NCBI GenBank assembly: GCA_017547145.1
Contig: JAFYQJ010000011.1
Span: 62,001 to 126,000, forward strand
DNA length: 64,000 bases
Direction of reading: 5' to 3'
Origin: Paludibacteraceae bacterium
GTDB taxonomy: Bacteria; Bacteroidota; Bacteroidia; Bacteroidales; Paludibacteraceae
Under the pieces are notes generated by a model, which searched no databases, was not told the DNA's origin, and saw only the letters and a program-made list of their open reading frames with translations. This document shows positions 1-10,400 of the stretch, piece by piece (the stretch's first letter is position 1; every line of letters begins with the position of its first letter). Position numbers and translations under genes: made by a program.

Positions 1-2594
1 ATAAAATATCAGGATTAAGCCCCGTCATTTCTATTGAACAAAAAACCACAAACAAAAACCCTCGTTCTACGGTTGGGACTACTACGGAAATCTACGATTT
101 TCTTCGTTTGCTATTTGCTCGTGCTGGCGAAGCATATTCTCATGTTACCCAAGAAAAAATGGTGAAATATACCGAAGAAAATATCCTCAACCTTATTTTA
201 GAATATTACGAAGGAAAACAAACCTACATTTTAGCCCCACTTGTAAAAGGACGTAAAGGGCATTACAAAGATTTGTTTGAGAAAGTTTTAAAAAAAGGAT
301 TTTTAAACGTTCGCATCGATGGAGAGATAAGAGAAATTACACACGGACTAAAACTTGATCGATACAAAACACACGACATCGAACTTGTAATAGACAAACT
401 CATTGTGAGAAAATGCGATGAGCAACGTCTTAAAAAAAGCATTCAACTTGCAATGGTGCAAGGCAATGGCATCATTATGCTATTAGAAAAAGAAAGCGAA
501 CATGCACGATTTTTTAGCAAACACCTAATGTGTCCTACTTCAGGCATTTCCTATTCTGAACCCGCCCCTCACAATTTTTCATTTAACACCCCTAAAGGTG
601 CATGTCCAATGTGTAAAGGGATTGGAGAAATAAATAAAATAGATTTAGAAAAAATTATTCCAAATAAAGATTTAAGTATTGCACAAGGCGGAATTGTTGC
701 AATAGGGAAACAAAAAAACTCATTGATTTTTTGGCAAATTATTGCTATTTGCGAAAAATATAGTACCACAATAAAAACTCCAATAAAACAATTACCAGAA
801 GAAGCCTTAAATGAAATCCTAAACGGTTCGCCAGACAACCTACACATAAAAAATGAATCGCTTGGTACTTCAAATTATTTTGCTCCTTATTATGGAATTG
901 TAAAATATATAGAAACAGAACAAGAAAACACAACATCGGTAACAGAACAAAAATGGGCTAATCAGTTTTCAAAAACAATAACCTGCCCGGAATGCCACGG
1001 ATGGAGATTAAACAAAGAGGCACTACATTTTAAAATCGATGGTAAAAATATTGCCCAACTTGCCGAAATAGATATTACAGAACTGTACAATTGGTGTTGC
1101 TGTATTGAGCAAAAACTCTCCAAGCGACAACTCGCTATTGCATCAGAAATTTTGAAAGAAATACGCACTCGTTTGCAATTTCTACTCGATGTGGGTCTTG
1201 GATATTTATCACTTAATAGAGCGTCGGCAACTCTATCGGGAGGTGAAAGCCAACGTATTCGATTAGCTACACAAATTGGGTCGCAACTTGTAAATGTACT
1301 CTACATTCTCGACGAACCAAGTATTGGACTACATCAACGCGATAACGAAAAACTTATAAACTCTCTAAAAAAACTTCGTGATATAGGCAACTCTGTTATT
1401 GTTGTGGAACACGATAAAGAGATGATGTTACAATCCGATTATATAATCGACATTGGACCTCGTGCAGGACGACAAGGAGGGAACGTTGTTTTTTCTGGAA
1501 CTCCAACTCAAATGTTGAACACCCAAACCCTTACTGCACAATATCTAAACGGAGAAAAAGAAATAGAAATTCCAAAAATAAGAAGAGAAGGAAATGGTAA
1601 ATCTATTCTATTAAAAGGAGCATGTGGAAATAACTTAAAAAATGTAGATGTTGAATTTCCTTTAGGAAAACTTATTTGCGTAACTGGCGTTTCGGGAAGT
1701 GGAAAATCGTCACTTATCAATGGTACACTTTACCCAATTATAAGCCAAAAATTTTACCATTCGCTCAAAGACCCTTTGCCATACAAAAGCATAGAAGGAA
1801 TAGAAAATATCGACAAAATAATTGTTGTCGACCAATCGCCTATAGGCCGTACTCCTCGCTCAAACCCCATTACCTATACAGGTATTTTTAGCGATATTCG
1901 TAACATTTTTGTTACACTACCCGAGGCTAAAATAAGAGGTTACAAACCCGGACGGTTTTCGTTTAATACCAAAGGAGGACGTTGTGAAACATGCCAAGGT
2001 AATGGCTATAAAACCATCGAAATGAACTTCCTGCCCGATGTATTTGTTCCTTGCCAAACTTGCCAAGGAAAACGATACAACCGCGAGACACTAGAGGTAC
2101 GCTTCAAAGGAAAATCTATTGCCGACGTGCTCGATATGACATTCAACCAAGCTGTAGATTTCTTCGAAAACATTCCTGCTCTTGTAAAAAAACTAAAAGT
2201 AATACAAAGCATTGGACTTGGATATATAAAGCTCGGGCAAGCATCGAATACGCTCTCTGGTGGTGAATGCCAACGAATAAAATTAGCTTCCGAACTTGCA
2301 AAAAAAGATACTGGACGCACCCTATACATCCTCGACGAGCCTACAACGGGACTTCATTTCGAGGATATTCGCATTTTACTTGATGTTATCAATCAACTTA
2401 TAGAAAGAGGGAATACAGTTATCGTTATTGAACACAACCTCGACATTATAAAAGTAGCCGACCATATTATAGAAATAGGAGAAGAAGGCGGTGCTAACGG
2501 AGGAAATATTATTTTCGAAGGGACACCCGAAGAACTTTGCAAAGCAGGCAAAGGAGCTACTGCTCCATTTTTAAAAGCTGAACTTTTCGGTTAA
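1..2594 (+). CDS. uvrA: UvrA-family excinuclease ATPase, 5'-truncated by window edge
   Basis: ABC-type ATPase of nucleotide excision repair, which finds DNA damage together with UvrB. The window opens inside the gene: the frame is open from base 3 and already reads the UvrA segment SGLSPVISIEQK...NPRSTVGT, so roughly the first 110-120 residues are missing. Visible are the first ABC signature LSGGESQRIRLA and Walker B LYILDEPSIGLHQRD (about 1,235-1,335), the second Walker A GVSGSGKSS (about 1,690), the second signature LSGGECQRIKLA and LYILDEPTTGLH (about 2,250-2,350), and a C-terminal CxxC/CxxC zinc module (about 1,985-2,065). Odd: the first zinc module reads CPTSG instead of the usual CPxCG, and LLFARAGE is followed by SHVTQEKM with no cysteines. 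It may therefore be a UvrA paralogue rather than the housekeeping copy. Family certain, paralogue status inferred. Confidence 0.93.
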   Translation, partial: KISGLSPVISIEQKTTNKNPRSTVGTTTEIYDFLRLLFARAGEAYSHVTQEKMVKYTEENILNLILEYYEGKQTYILAPLVKGRKGHYKDLFEKVLKKGFLNVRIDGEIREITHGLKLDRYKTHDIELVIDKLIVRKCDEQRLKKSIQLAMVQGNGIIMLLEKESEHARFFSKHLMCPTSGISYSEPAPHNFSFNTPKGACPMCKGIGEINKIDLEKIIPNKDLSIAQGGIVAIGKQKNSLIFWQIIAICEKYSTTIKTPIKQLPEEALNEILNGSPDNLHIKNESLGTSNYFAPYYGIVKYIETEQENTTSVTEQKWANQFSKTITCPECHGWRLNKEALHFKIDGKNIAQLAEIDITELYNWCCCIEQKLSKRQLAIASEILKEIRTRLQFLLDVGLGYLSLNRASATLSGGESQRIRLATQIGSQLVNVLYILDEPSIGLHQRDNEKLINSLKKLRDIGNSVIVVEHDKEMMLQSDYIIDIGPRAGRQGGNVVFSGTPTQMLNTQTLTAQYLNGEKEIEIPKIRREGNGKSILLKGACGNNLKNVDVEFPLGKLICVTGVSGSGKSSLINGTLYPIISQKFYHSLKDPLPYKSIEGIENIDKIIVVDQSPIGRTPRSNPITYTGIFSDIRNIFVTLPEAKIRGYKPGRFSFNTKGGRCETCQGNGYKTIEMNFLPDVFVPCQTCQGKRYNRETLEVRFKGKSIADVLDMTFNQAVDFFENIPALVKKLKVIQSIGLGYIKLGQASNTLSGGECQRIKLASELAKKDTGRTLYILDEPTTGLHFEDIRILLDVINQLIERGNTVIVIEHNLDIIKVADHIIEIGEEGGANGGNIIFEGTPEELCKAGKGATAPFLKAELFG

Positions 2595-2605
2595 TTTTTT
2601 TATCA

Positions 2606-2647
2606 TAAAAAAAGGAGAACCATTGATGATTCTCCTTTCTTTTTTAT
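2606..2647. terminator. Bidirectional intrinsic terminator between uvrA and the GH85 gene
   Basis: Perfect 9-bp inverted repeat AAAGGAGAA (2611-2619) / TTCTCCTTT (2630-2638) with a 10-nt loop, an A-run before it and T-run after it. It sits 16 nt after the uvrA stop and just before the stop of the convergent GH85 gene, so it can terminate both. Confidence 0.8.
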
Positions 2648-2659
2648 TCTACTGTTGTA

Positions 2660-5600
2660 TTATTTTTTCTCGATTTTAACCGATTGCAATAGTACATCAT
2701 TTTTTGTACGGATTTGTAAGATATACATTCCAGCTTCTCCATTTACTTGTACTTCTATAGGATAGCCTGCTTGTACCATCTTACTTTGAGTAGAAATACA
2801 TTTTCCTTCCAAATTCATCACTACGAAAGTATATTCTCCATCTTGTGGGAACAACATAGATACTCTTTCTACAAATGGGTTTGGATATACCACCAAGTTT
2901 TGAGGAGCAACAGGGTTGTCTAAACCTACAGTCCAATCTGGAACAATAATATCTACATATTTTTCTTTCGAAGCTCCCCAAGAGTTTTCTAATTTCAAGT
3001 AAACTCTAAATGGATTTGCTTCTACACCATTGCTTACGTTTGCACTACCCGAAGTTGGAGTGTATCCTCCATCTGTAATAGATGCTTCACCACCAACGTA
3101 ACGCCATGTAGGAGTAGTTTCTACTACATACGAACCTGGAATAATAGGACAACCAGCAGCAGGTTGATCACCCATGAATTTTTCATAAAGGTCGCTCAAT
3201 GATGATTCTCCATCGCTATTTACAGCAGGAGTTGTTGAATAATAACCAACAGCTTCCGAAGTACCATTACCCCAGTTAGGGAATACGGTACGGACTGTAT
3301 CACGAATTGTTTTTTGGATAGTTTCGTCAAATGTCCAATAACCTTTCAAATCAGCAGGAGCAGCACCTTTAGCAAAACCACGCATTGCTGTACGAACTTC
3401 GTCGGTTGACAACACTTTTGTCCAACATTGAACTTCGTCGATAATACCATTGAAACCTGCTTTATAAACACCACTTGCACCTACATACAAACGAGTAAAT
3501 TTACGATTGAACGCATTAGAGTTTGTATTGTATGCAGATTGGCAACCATCATCATGCACGTAGCTATCATAAGAATAAGCTACTTGTTTACCATTGATCC
3601 ACATCGTTTCATAACCATTATCGTCCAACGCAACAGCCATGTGATACCAAACACCTTTTTGCAACGCTTCACCATTTGTCATATCTGTACGAGCATTGTC
3701 GTGAGCAGACCAACCGCAAACGTTGAATGAAAGTTCGTTTTCTACACAAGTTCCTGAAGGAATTTTACCTGCTCCTTTTGGACGAATTTGACACCAGAAC
3801 TCACCCCAGTTGTTTTGTGGCCAGTCGCAAGTATAGTCTGTTTTGTAAAGCAAGTTGATACCTTGATTGCTGTGAATCAAATCGTTTACTTTAAACCACA
3901 TACAATAAGTGTATGGAGCACGTTTTGCAAACTCTGTTGTAGCCGCATTATTTGGGTCGTTGATACGAGCAACAAATGCATAAGGGTCTTCTACACGCAA
4001 ACCTTTAGACACGGTACCGTCTGCATTACGGCTTGTGTACGAAACTGTAGCAGATTCCAAATGACCACCTTTTATTTGGCTCTTGTCAGATGTTAGCGTA
4101 TAGATTTCAGGCATAGCACCTGTTTCTTCAGGTGATATTTGGATAAGACCTGGAGTTGTAACACCATTAACTGTAACATCATAAGAACCTACTTCAGACA
4201 ATCCTGAATTAAACTCTACCAATTTTCCATTGTTTACAGTTGCTACTACTTCACCAGTTGCAGAGTTAGTTATTACCCAATTTGCTGTAGCATGATTAGG
4301 ATCTTCGAACGAAATAGTGAAATTTTCGTTTGGCTTAATCACTGGTTTATCGATAACGATATTATCCAAGATAGTCAAGCTTGAAGCATCCATATAGTTA
4401 GACCAAACGATTTCCGATTTAGTAGTTCCGTCAGGAGCAACTGCACGAACACCAGCACGAACACGTTTAGTTCCGTTCAAGTCGAATGGCATTTCAACTA
4501 CATAACCAGCCCAAGTAGTAGTAGTAGTTAAAAGTAGTTCTTCGCCACCTTCTTGTTGTCCCCAAATTTCGAAATACCAAGTGTCTACTTGATCGTTGTA
4601 AACAGACTTCCAAGCATCTGCGTCTACAGTAGAGCTTCCACCTCCACTGCCAGAGCCAGCAGCTGTTACGTGCAATTCAAAGTCAACCATACAACCACCA
4701 TTAGCAGCAGTGTAATTACTAGAAGCTGTAGTTGCTGTACGACCACAAGGATAGTTAGCTCCTTCATCTACTGCGTCATTTCCATCTTGTGAATTCCAAT
4801 CTAATGTATAACGCATAGTATATGTACCAAGAGCTACATTGTCAGGTATTGTAAAGTTATTTGGTTTTCCATAGTCTGATGTATAATACGAACCATTTCT
4901 TACATTATATGGGGATGCCATATATTCACCTGCATCAGAGAAATCTCCGTCGTTATTCCAGTCAACATAAATATAACCCATCATCCAAGAACCATTAAAA
5001 TCAGGAGCAGTAGTAATAGTTTCGCCACGTTGTACTTCTAATGATTTTGTATTTCTCAAATCATAATATAATGCTGGTCGCCAAGTAGTAGTTTGAATAG
5101 TTCCACTTGACAAAGAAGCACCCATACTTCCTGTAAACGAAAGGGATGAAAGTTGTCGGTTAGTGGATGTGCAATTTCCACTAAGTGTACAAGATAATGT
5201 AGCAGCACGTACAGCAGTTTCTTGCTCTTCTGGTTCTGGAGTTGGTTCAGGAGTAGTACCGCCTTCACCTGCACCAGCAAGTGGGCTATCCCAAATCACT
5301 TTAAAGTCTACACCACGATGAGTAGTTTTCAAAACTTTTGTTTTTGCTGCATCAATTACAGGAGCAACAGGATTATAAGTAATACCTTGTTTTACCAAAG
5401 CAACCTCACCAATCAAAATTTCTGTACCAGCATCTACAGCATTGAAACGCATACCCAATTGAGCGATAACTTTATTAGCCATTTCGGCTGTCAAATCTGC
5501 CTCCAACACTGTCCAATCAGTTGCACTCATAGTACCCATATTTTGACTCACAGCTGTTGTTTCTGTACCTTCTGCACTCATTGTAAATGCCATTGTAGCC

Positions 5601-7147
5601 TTCCCTTTCAATGCTTTGTAGCGCACACGGATTTTATAAGTTTCGCCTGTAGCTATAGGAAATTGAGTTTTATACATTTGGATAAAACGGTAGTTACGAC
5701 CTGTTACTGCATTATCAAATGTCAACTTCAAACAAGAACCGCCAAACCAAGCATCTTCGTAAGTGAAAGCTGCGTGAGTATCGCTAGGAACTTCTGCTGT
5801 AGTACGTCCCATATACGATGTTGTAATCCACCAACGCCAAGTTGGCAAGTGGTCTTGCATACCAATGTTATACCATTCGCTATCGAAAGTAGTTTCACCT
5901 TCATTATTGAAAAATTTACCTACACCCAAGTTCATATAAGAGATGAATGGGAAATAGTCATTCACTTGCCATGACAATGCACTTTTTGCAGCCACTAATT
6001 TTGCTACACCAAAGAAACCTGGATTACCAGTACACAATTCGCTTGTGATAGCAATATCGTTTACAGGATTTTGTGTACCACCTGTAAAAAATTGTTCGCA
6101 CTTACGCAAGTAACAATTTTGGATAGCTGTTGCCGACGAACCGTCAGCTGTAGAGCCCAACCAAATCATATTTTTGTTGTGAGCACCCCAAATACCTACT
6201 GATATATCATAATTGTTCAAAGTAGGCCATGGTGCACTAGAACGACCTTGTTGGTCCATACCTGCATATACATCAAAAGAATTACCACCTTTGTTGATAG
6301 CATTATTTACAGATGTTTGCAAATTACCTGCTCCCCAGTTGTAGTTCAAGAAAAATCCGTTTGCATAAGGGAAAAAGTCAGAAAAGTCGGTGCCACCACC
6401 GCCACCACCTAAAACATCTGACAATTGATAAAAGTCGAAATGAAGACGATCTCCTAAACCATCATAATTAGCTTTGTTAGCATGACAGTTTTGAAGCAAA
6501 GTTTTCATACCCGAACGCAAACTATTCCATTCTTGCTCAGAGTTAAAACCAAGACCATCGATACCATAATAGCGGAACAATTTCATCAATTTATCGTAAC
6601 CACCATTTATTAAAGCATTATAGTTTTGTCCGTGGCCAAGGTCGGTAGGAGACAAACCAACAGCCCAAGCAGCAGCAGAAACACAAGCTGTGTTTACACC
6701 ATTTTTATGGCACGCATCGGCAAAAGTACCAGGTTGACGCAAAAATCCTTGTGTCCAGTTACCATAAGTAGTAATGTAGCTCCAGCTACTAAAAGCCTCC
6801 GAATTAAACGAATAAGAAGGAAGAGATGTCCAACCTCCATTATCGCTCTCTCCAATAGGAACCCACCATAATAAGCCACGATTTTTACGACGAGTTTTTT
6901 GGTCGTCTTGAATAACTTGCGTAGCCTCATTTGTAAAACGCTTTAATGGACGTACACGACCAATAAAGAAGTTTTCATTTTCGGCACCACCCGTAGGTGC
7001 TGCTCCCGGAGTCCACGAACTATAATACGTGTACATCCAATCGCCCAAAACATCGTCTTGTGCAATGTAGTTGTCATGCTCTGGTATAGCAAATGCAGGA
7101 ATTGCAAAAAAGCATACCAATAACAACAAAAAATAACCTTTTCTCAT
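2660..7147 (-). CDS. T9SS-exported GH85 endo-beta-N-acetylglucosaminidase, copy 1
   Basis: Predicted to cleave the chitobiose core of N-glycans at the cell surface. A signal peptide (MRKGYFLLLLVCFFAIPAFA) precedes a GH85-like catalytic domain: a WTQGFL / CHKNGV / YYGIDGLGFNSEQEW series with the family's N-x-E pair at N202/E204, then FFLNYNWG and DVYAGMDQQGR. Next come a beta-sandwich (about 440-640), a GEVED-like domain (about 690-870; YVDWNNDGDFSDAGEY), a linker, a LamG/concanavalin-like domain (about 1,100-1,280) and a type A T9SS sorting domain beginning VVYPNPF and ending VKIEKK. It has a paralogue at 56,108-60,664, with one near-identical 362-bp tract. The family call rests on motifs I can see; substrate is inferred. 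The neighbouring beta-galactosidase suits glycan breakdown. Confidence 0.82.
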   Translation of the reverse strand: MRKGYFLLLLVCFFAIPAFAIPEHDNYIAQDDVLGDWMYTYYSSWTPGAAPTGGAENENFFIGRVRPLKRFTNEATQVIQDDQKTRRKNRGLLWWVPIGESDNGGWTSLPSYSFNSEAFSSWSYITTYGNWTQGFLRQPGTFADACHKNGVNTACVSAAAWAVGLSPTDLGHGQNYNALINGGYDKLMKLFRYYGIDGLGFNSEQEWNSLRSGMKTLLQNCHANKANYDGLGDRLHFDFYQLSDVLGGGGGGTDFSDFFPYANGFFLNYNWGAGNLQTSVNNAINKGGNSFDVYAGMDQQGRSSAPWPTLNNYDISVGIWGAHNKNMIWLGSTADGSSATAIQNCYLRKCEQFFTGGTQNPVNDIAITSELCTGNPGFFGVAKLVAAKSALSWQVNDYFPFISYMNLGVGKFFNNEGETTFDSEWYNIGMQDHLPTWRWWITTSYMGRTTAEVPSDTHAAFTYEDAWFGGSCLKLTFDNAVTGRNYRFIQMYKTQFPIATGETYKIRVRYKALKGKATMAFTMSAEGTETTAVSQNMGTMSATDWTVLEADLTAEMANKVIAQLGMRFNAVDAGTEILIGEVALVKQGITYNPVAPVIDAAKTKVLKTTHRGVDFKVIWDSPLAGAGEGGTTPEPTPEPEEQETAVRAATLSCTLSGNCTSTNRQLSSLSFTGSMGASLSSGTIQTTTWRPALYYDLRNTKSLEVQRGETITTAPDFNGSWMMGYIYVDWNNDGDFSDAGEYMASPYNVRNGSYYTSDYGKPNNFTIPDNVALGTYTMRYTLDWNSQDGNDAVDEGANYPCGRTATTASSNYTAANGGCMVDFELHVTAAGSGSGGGSSTVDADAWKSVYNDQVDTWYFEIWGQQEGGEELLLTTTTTWAGYVVEMPFDLNGTKRVRAGVRAVAPDGTTKSEIVWSNYMDASSLTILDNIVIDKPVIKPNENFTISFEDPNHATANWVITNSATGEVVATVNNGKLVEFNSGLSEVGSYDVTVNGVTTPGLIQISPEETGAMPEIYTLTSDKSQIKGGHLESATVSYTSRNADGTVSKGLRVEDPYAFVARINDPNNAATTEFAKRAPYTYCMWFKVNDLIHSNQGINLLYKTDYTCDWPQNNWGEFWCQIRPKGAGKIPSGTCVENELSFNVCGWSAHDNARTDMTNGEALQKGVWYHMAVALDDNGYETMWINGKQVAYSYDSYVHDDGCQSAYNTNSNAFNRKFTRLYVGASGVYKAGFNGIIDEVQCWTKVLSTDEVRTAMRGFAKGAAPADLKGYWTFDETIQKTIRDTVRTVFPNWGNGTSEAVGYYSTTPAVNSDGESSLSDLYEKFMGDQPAAGCPIIPGSYVVETTPTWRYVGGEASITDGGYTPTSGSANVSNGVEANPFRVYLKLENSWGASKEKYVDIIVPDWTVGLDNPVAPQNLVVYPNPFVERVSMLFPQDGEYTFVVMNLEGKCISTQSKMVQAGYPIEVQVNGEAGMYILQIRTKNDVLLQSVKIEKK
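5394..5755. repeat. Near-identical tract shared with the second GH85 gene
   Basis: 362 bp matching 58,899-59,260 without gaps; I count 11 mismatches (about 97% identity), while sequence just outside is clearly diverged. It encodes the beta-sandwich segment from near DAWFGGSCLKL to VALVK. Confidence 0.9.
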
Positions 7148-7176
7148 AGTTTAACTTTTTTAAAATTTCTATCTTG

Positions 7177-7206
7177 CAAAATTAAGAATTTATAAATAAT
7201 AACAAC
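7177..7206 (-). promoter_or_regulatory. Promoter of GH85 gene copy 1
   Basis: On the minus strand: GTTG (7203-7206), 18 nt, TAATTTTG (7177-7184). The -7 box fits the Bacteroidota TAnnTTTG consensus, the -33 box is off by one base. It lies about 30 nt before the start codon. Confidence 0.5.
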
Positions 7207-7261
7207 GCAATAACACTTTATGTTTTATAACATAATTTGAGGTCCCAACTGAATTTTATTA

Positions 7262-7290
7262 AACAAAAAAGGTAGAGAAAACTCTACCTT
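7262..7290 (-). terminator. Intrinsic terminator after tRNA-Arg
   Basis: Perfect inverted repeat GGTAGAG (7271-7277) / CTCTACC (7282-7288) with a 4-nt loop. On the minus strand it is followed by a run of six T. It begins a few bases after the tRNA 3' end. Confidence 0.85.
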
Positions 7291-7294
7291 CACG

Positions 7295-7366
7295 TACCCC
7301 CGTCGAGAATCGAACTCGAATCTAAAGTTTAGGAAACTTTTGTTCTATCCGTTGAACTACAAGGGC
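7295..7366 (-). tRNA. tRNA-Arg (anticodon CCU)
   Basis: 72-nt cloverleaf on the minus strand: acceptor GCCCTTG pairing with CGGGGGT (some G-U pairs), D stem GTTC/GAAC, anticodon stem AAAGT/ACTTT with loop TTCCTAA giving anticodon CCU, T stem TCGAG/CTCGA with loop TTCGATT, discriminator A. CCA is not encoded. Its 5' end is 22 nt after the beta-galactosidase stop, with its own promoter overlapping the end of that gene and a terminator right behind it. Confidence 0.93.
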
Positions 7367-7376
7367 ATTCTTTTTA

Positions 7377-7409
7377 CAAAGATACAAACTATTTTATAAT
7401 GAATTCAAA
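7377..7409 (-). promoter_or_regulatory. Promoter of tRNA-Arg, overlapping the 3' end of the beta-galactosidase gene
   Basis: Minus strand TTTG (7406-7409), 21 nt, TATCTTTG (7377-7384). The -7 box ends about 10 nt before the tRNA 5' base. The -33 box lies inside the last codons of the beta-galactosidase. Confidence 0.55.
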
Positions 7410-10400
7410 CGTTGTTTTTTCCAAAGGAATCAAATATTGCGGTAATACACTTGGTCCACACGTAGCCGTTCCAACACCCATTTGTTTTGCATCGATATGC
7501 ACAGTAAACATTTCTTCTGGCAACAATTCATTTAAATGTTTCGCATTGTCAATATTCGCATCCGAATAAGGCAATGCTGAAAACTGAAACGGATTAACTG
7601 CTGATATAGTTAAATCAGTTTCTCCATCAGAAAATGTTGCATATCGTACGTCCATTCTATTACCTGTAGCTTGTGGCACAACATAAGAATGGAACATTTC
7701 GTCGGGCGTAGTTTTGCATAAGCGAACAAATCCACACTGATTTCTATCTACGTAAGTTTCATATTCTTTTCCCAAATAAGAAATTTGAGAAAATTCATTC
7801 GGCATTTGAAACATTAAGCCAACTCGAGATAAAACTTTTACTGACGTATCAGGTGAAAAAACTGTTTTTACAGAAATAGTTGAATCCGAATTAAACAAAT
7901 AAGAAACGTCCATTTTACCGATTTTCTTATTCTCACCAGAAAAAATTAAAACAGAGGTTTCAATACAATTTTTCTTTACTTTAAAAGAAGTTGCTTTTTG
8001 CGATAGATTATCAAATCCACTTGTTTTTGTTTTAGCCACACCACTCCAATCTTTAATATCATTCTCGGTAAATGGTCTATAAAGAGATAATTTTAATGGA
8101 GAAGTTAACATCTGCTTCCCATTTTTAACTATTGATTGCAACACGCCTGTTTCCTTGCAAAATGTTGCTGACAACACTCCATTTGTAGCAACATTTTCAT
8201 CTATTTGCCAATCACAAACCGATGATGCACTTTTCCATTTTTTATTCGTTAAAATAAATTGATCATATGCTACAACGCTTTGTGTGGCTTCGTATGGTTT
8301 TGGATTGTTTGGAGTCCAAGTCAAATTCAAAAATAATTCTTTTGAGGAGATAGGAAACGTAGGTGTTGGCAATGAAAAACGAACAACATCGTGGGCAGGA
8401 CAAGCTATCTGCTTATCGCCTTGAGCAAGGATATTGTTCTTCTCGTCACACAAATTCCAATGCAAAGTAAACGATTTAAGATCAGTAAAATCGTGCCAAT
8501 TTTTCACTTCAAAAAGCATTTGTTTCTCGTTTAACAAACGAGTTTTTATGTACTGGTAAACTTTTTTTACTTCGTAAAGATGGGGATGTGCCTCACGAAC
8601 AGCATTTACCAAACCATTACAACAAAAACTATTATCGGAAGGCATATTTTTACCATAATCGCCACCATAAGCCCAATACCATTTCCCACTATCATCTACT
8701 TCGGCAAAGGCTTGGTCAACCCAATCCCAAACGCATCCTCCTTGTGCCAATGGTTCCGATTCAAATAATTGCCAATAATCGTTCAACCCACCAACGCTAT
8801 TACCCATAGCGTGAACATATTCACAAAGAATAAACGGACGATAAACATCTTTTCTCTGCACATAGTTTCGAACATCATTGATTCCACGATACATACGACA
8901 ATATATATCTGTATTATAATCTTCTTCAGCTCGTTCGTACTGAATAGGACGATTATCGTGTTGTTTCAACCACTTGTATGTTTTTTCGAAATTGATGCCA
9001 TTACCAGCCTCATTACCCAACGAATAAATAACTACGCTCGGCATATTTTTGGTTTGTTCGTACATACGTTGTGTACGATTCAAGTGCATTGACAGCCAAG
9101 AAGAATCTTTTGCTAAAGACTCTGCTTCATATCCCATACCATGCGATTCAATATTAGCCTCATCTATTACATAAAGCCCATATTGATTACACAATTCGTA
9201 AAAATAAAATTGCTTTGGATAATGAGCACAACGTACAGTATTGATATTATTTTGTTTCATTAGAATAATATCTTGCAACATCTGTTCTTTGGTTGTTGTA
9301 CGACCTTGTTGAGTATGATCGTGTGCATTAACTCCTTTTATCAAAATAGGAACACCGTTGATACAAAATTGACGATTTTTTATTTCAGATGTCCGAAAGC
9401 CAATACGACAACCTGTTTGTTGCAGAACACCATTTTTCCCCTCTAAACGCAATACCAGTGTATAAAGATTTGGATTTTCGGCACTCCAAGTTTTAATGTT
9501 TTTAAGCATTGTAGCAGGTATTTGTATACCAAATTTAGAATCGCCACTTGGAATTAAACGTGAGTTTTCGTAAATAAGTTGTTCGTTATCGTCGTATAAA
9601 AGACATCTGAAAGTTGCACTTTTAGTGTCTGTACCAGACACTATTGCTTCAAGAGCAAATATACCATCTTTGTAGTTTTCTTTATTTAATGAGGCAGTTA
9701 CTTTGTAGTCGGCAATGTGTCTTTTTGGTGTAGCATAAACATAAACATCACGTTCTATACCACTCAAACGCCAAAAATCTTGACACTCCAAATAAGAGCC
9801 TGCACTCCAACGGTAAACTTCTACAGCAAGTGTATTCTTCCCAATTTTCACTTTGTCGGTAATGTCCCATTCTGCAGTGGTTTTCGACCCTTGGCTATAA
9901 CCCAACAACTCACCATTAAGCCAAACATAAAAAAACGAAATAACCCCATCGAATGCCAAAACTATACGCTGACCGCTCCACGATGTAGGAATTTCGAAAT
10001 CGCGACGATATGAACCAACTTCATTCGTACTGTCTGGCACAAATGGTGGATTACGCTCTCCCTTGAAAGCTTCACCCGCAAATTCGTAAGTTTGATTGAC
10101 ATAAACAGGAACACCATAACCTTGTCGTTCCCAATTTCCTGGGACTGTTATATTGTTCCAATTTCCGACATAAAAATCAGGTCTATAAAAGTTCTTGGGT
10201 CGCAATTCAGGATTACGCACCCAATGAAACTTCCATTGACCATTTAAACTTTTGTAATACTTTGATTTTTGAAAAAAACATGCTGAAATATCGTCAGTTT
10301 TATCGTATGGGAAAATATATGCGTGAGGTTCTATCTTTCCTTCGCCTATAGCATATTGGCTTTGCCATTCGGGCAATGCAAAAACATTTATTGCCCAACA

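Noticed and set aside
5222-5974. 250-codon plus-strand ORF inside GH85 copy 1
   Set aside because: It runs opposite a strong coding frame with signal peptide, motifs and sorting domain; its Cys/Ser/Thr-rich composition is what antisense reading of this gene gives. A similar one occurs at 58,862-59,308 in the paralogue for the same reason.
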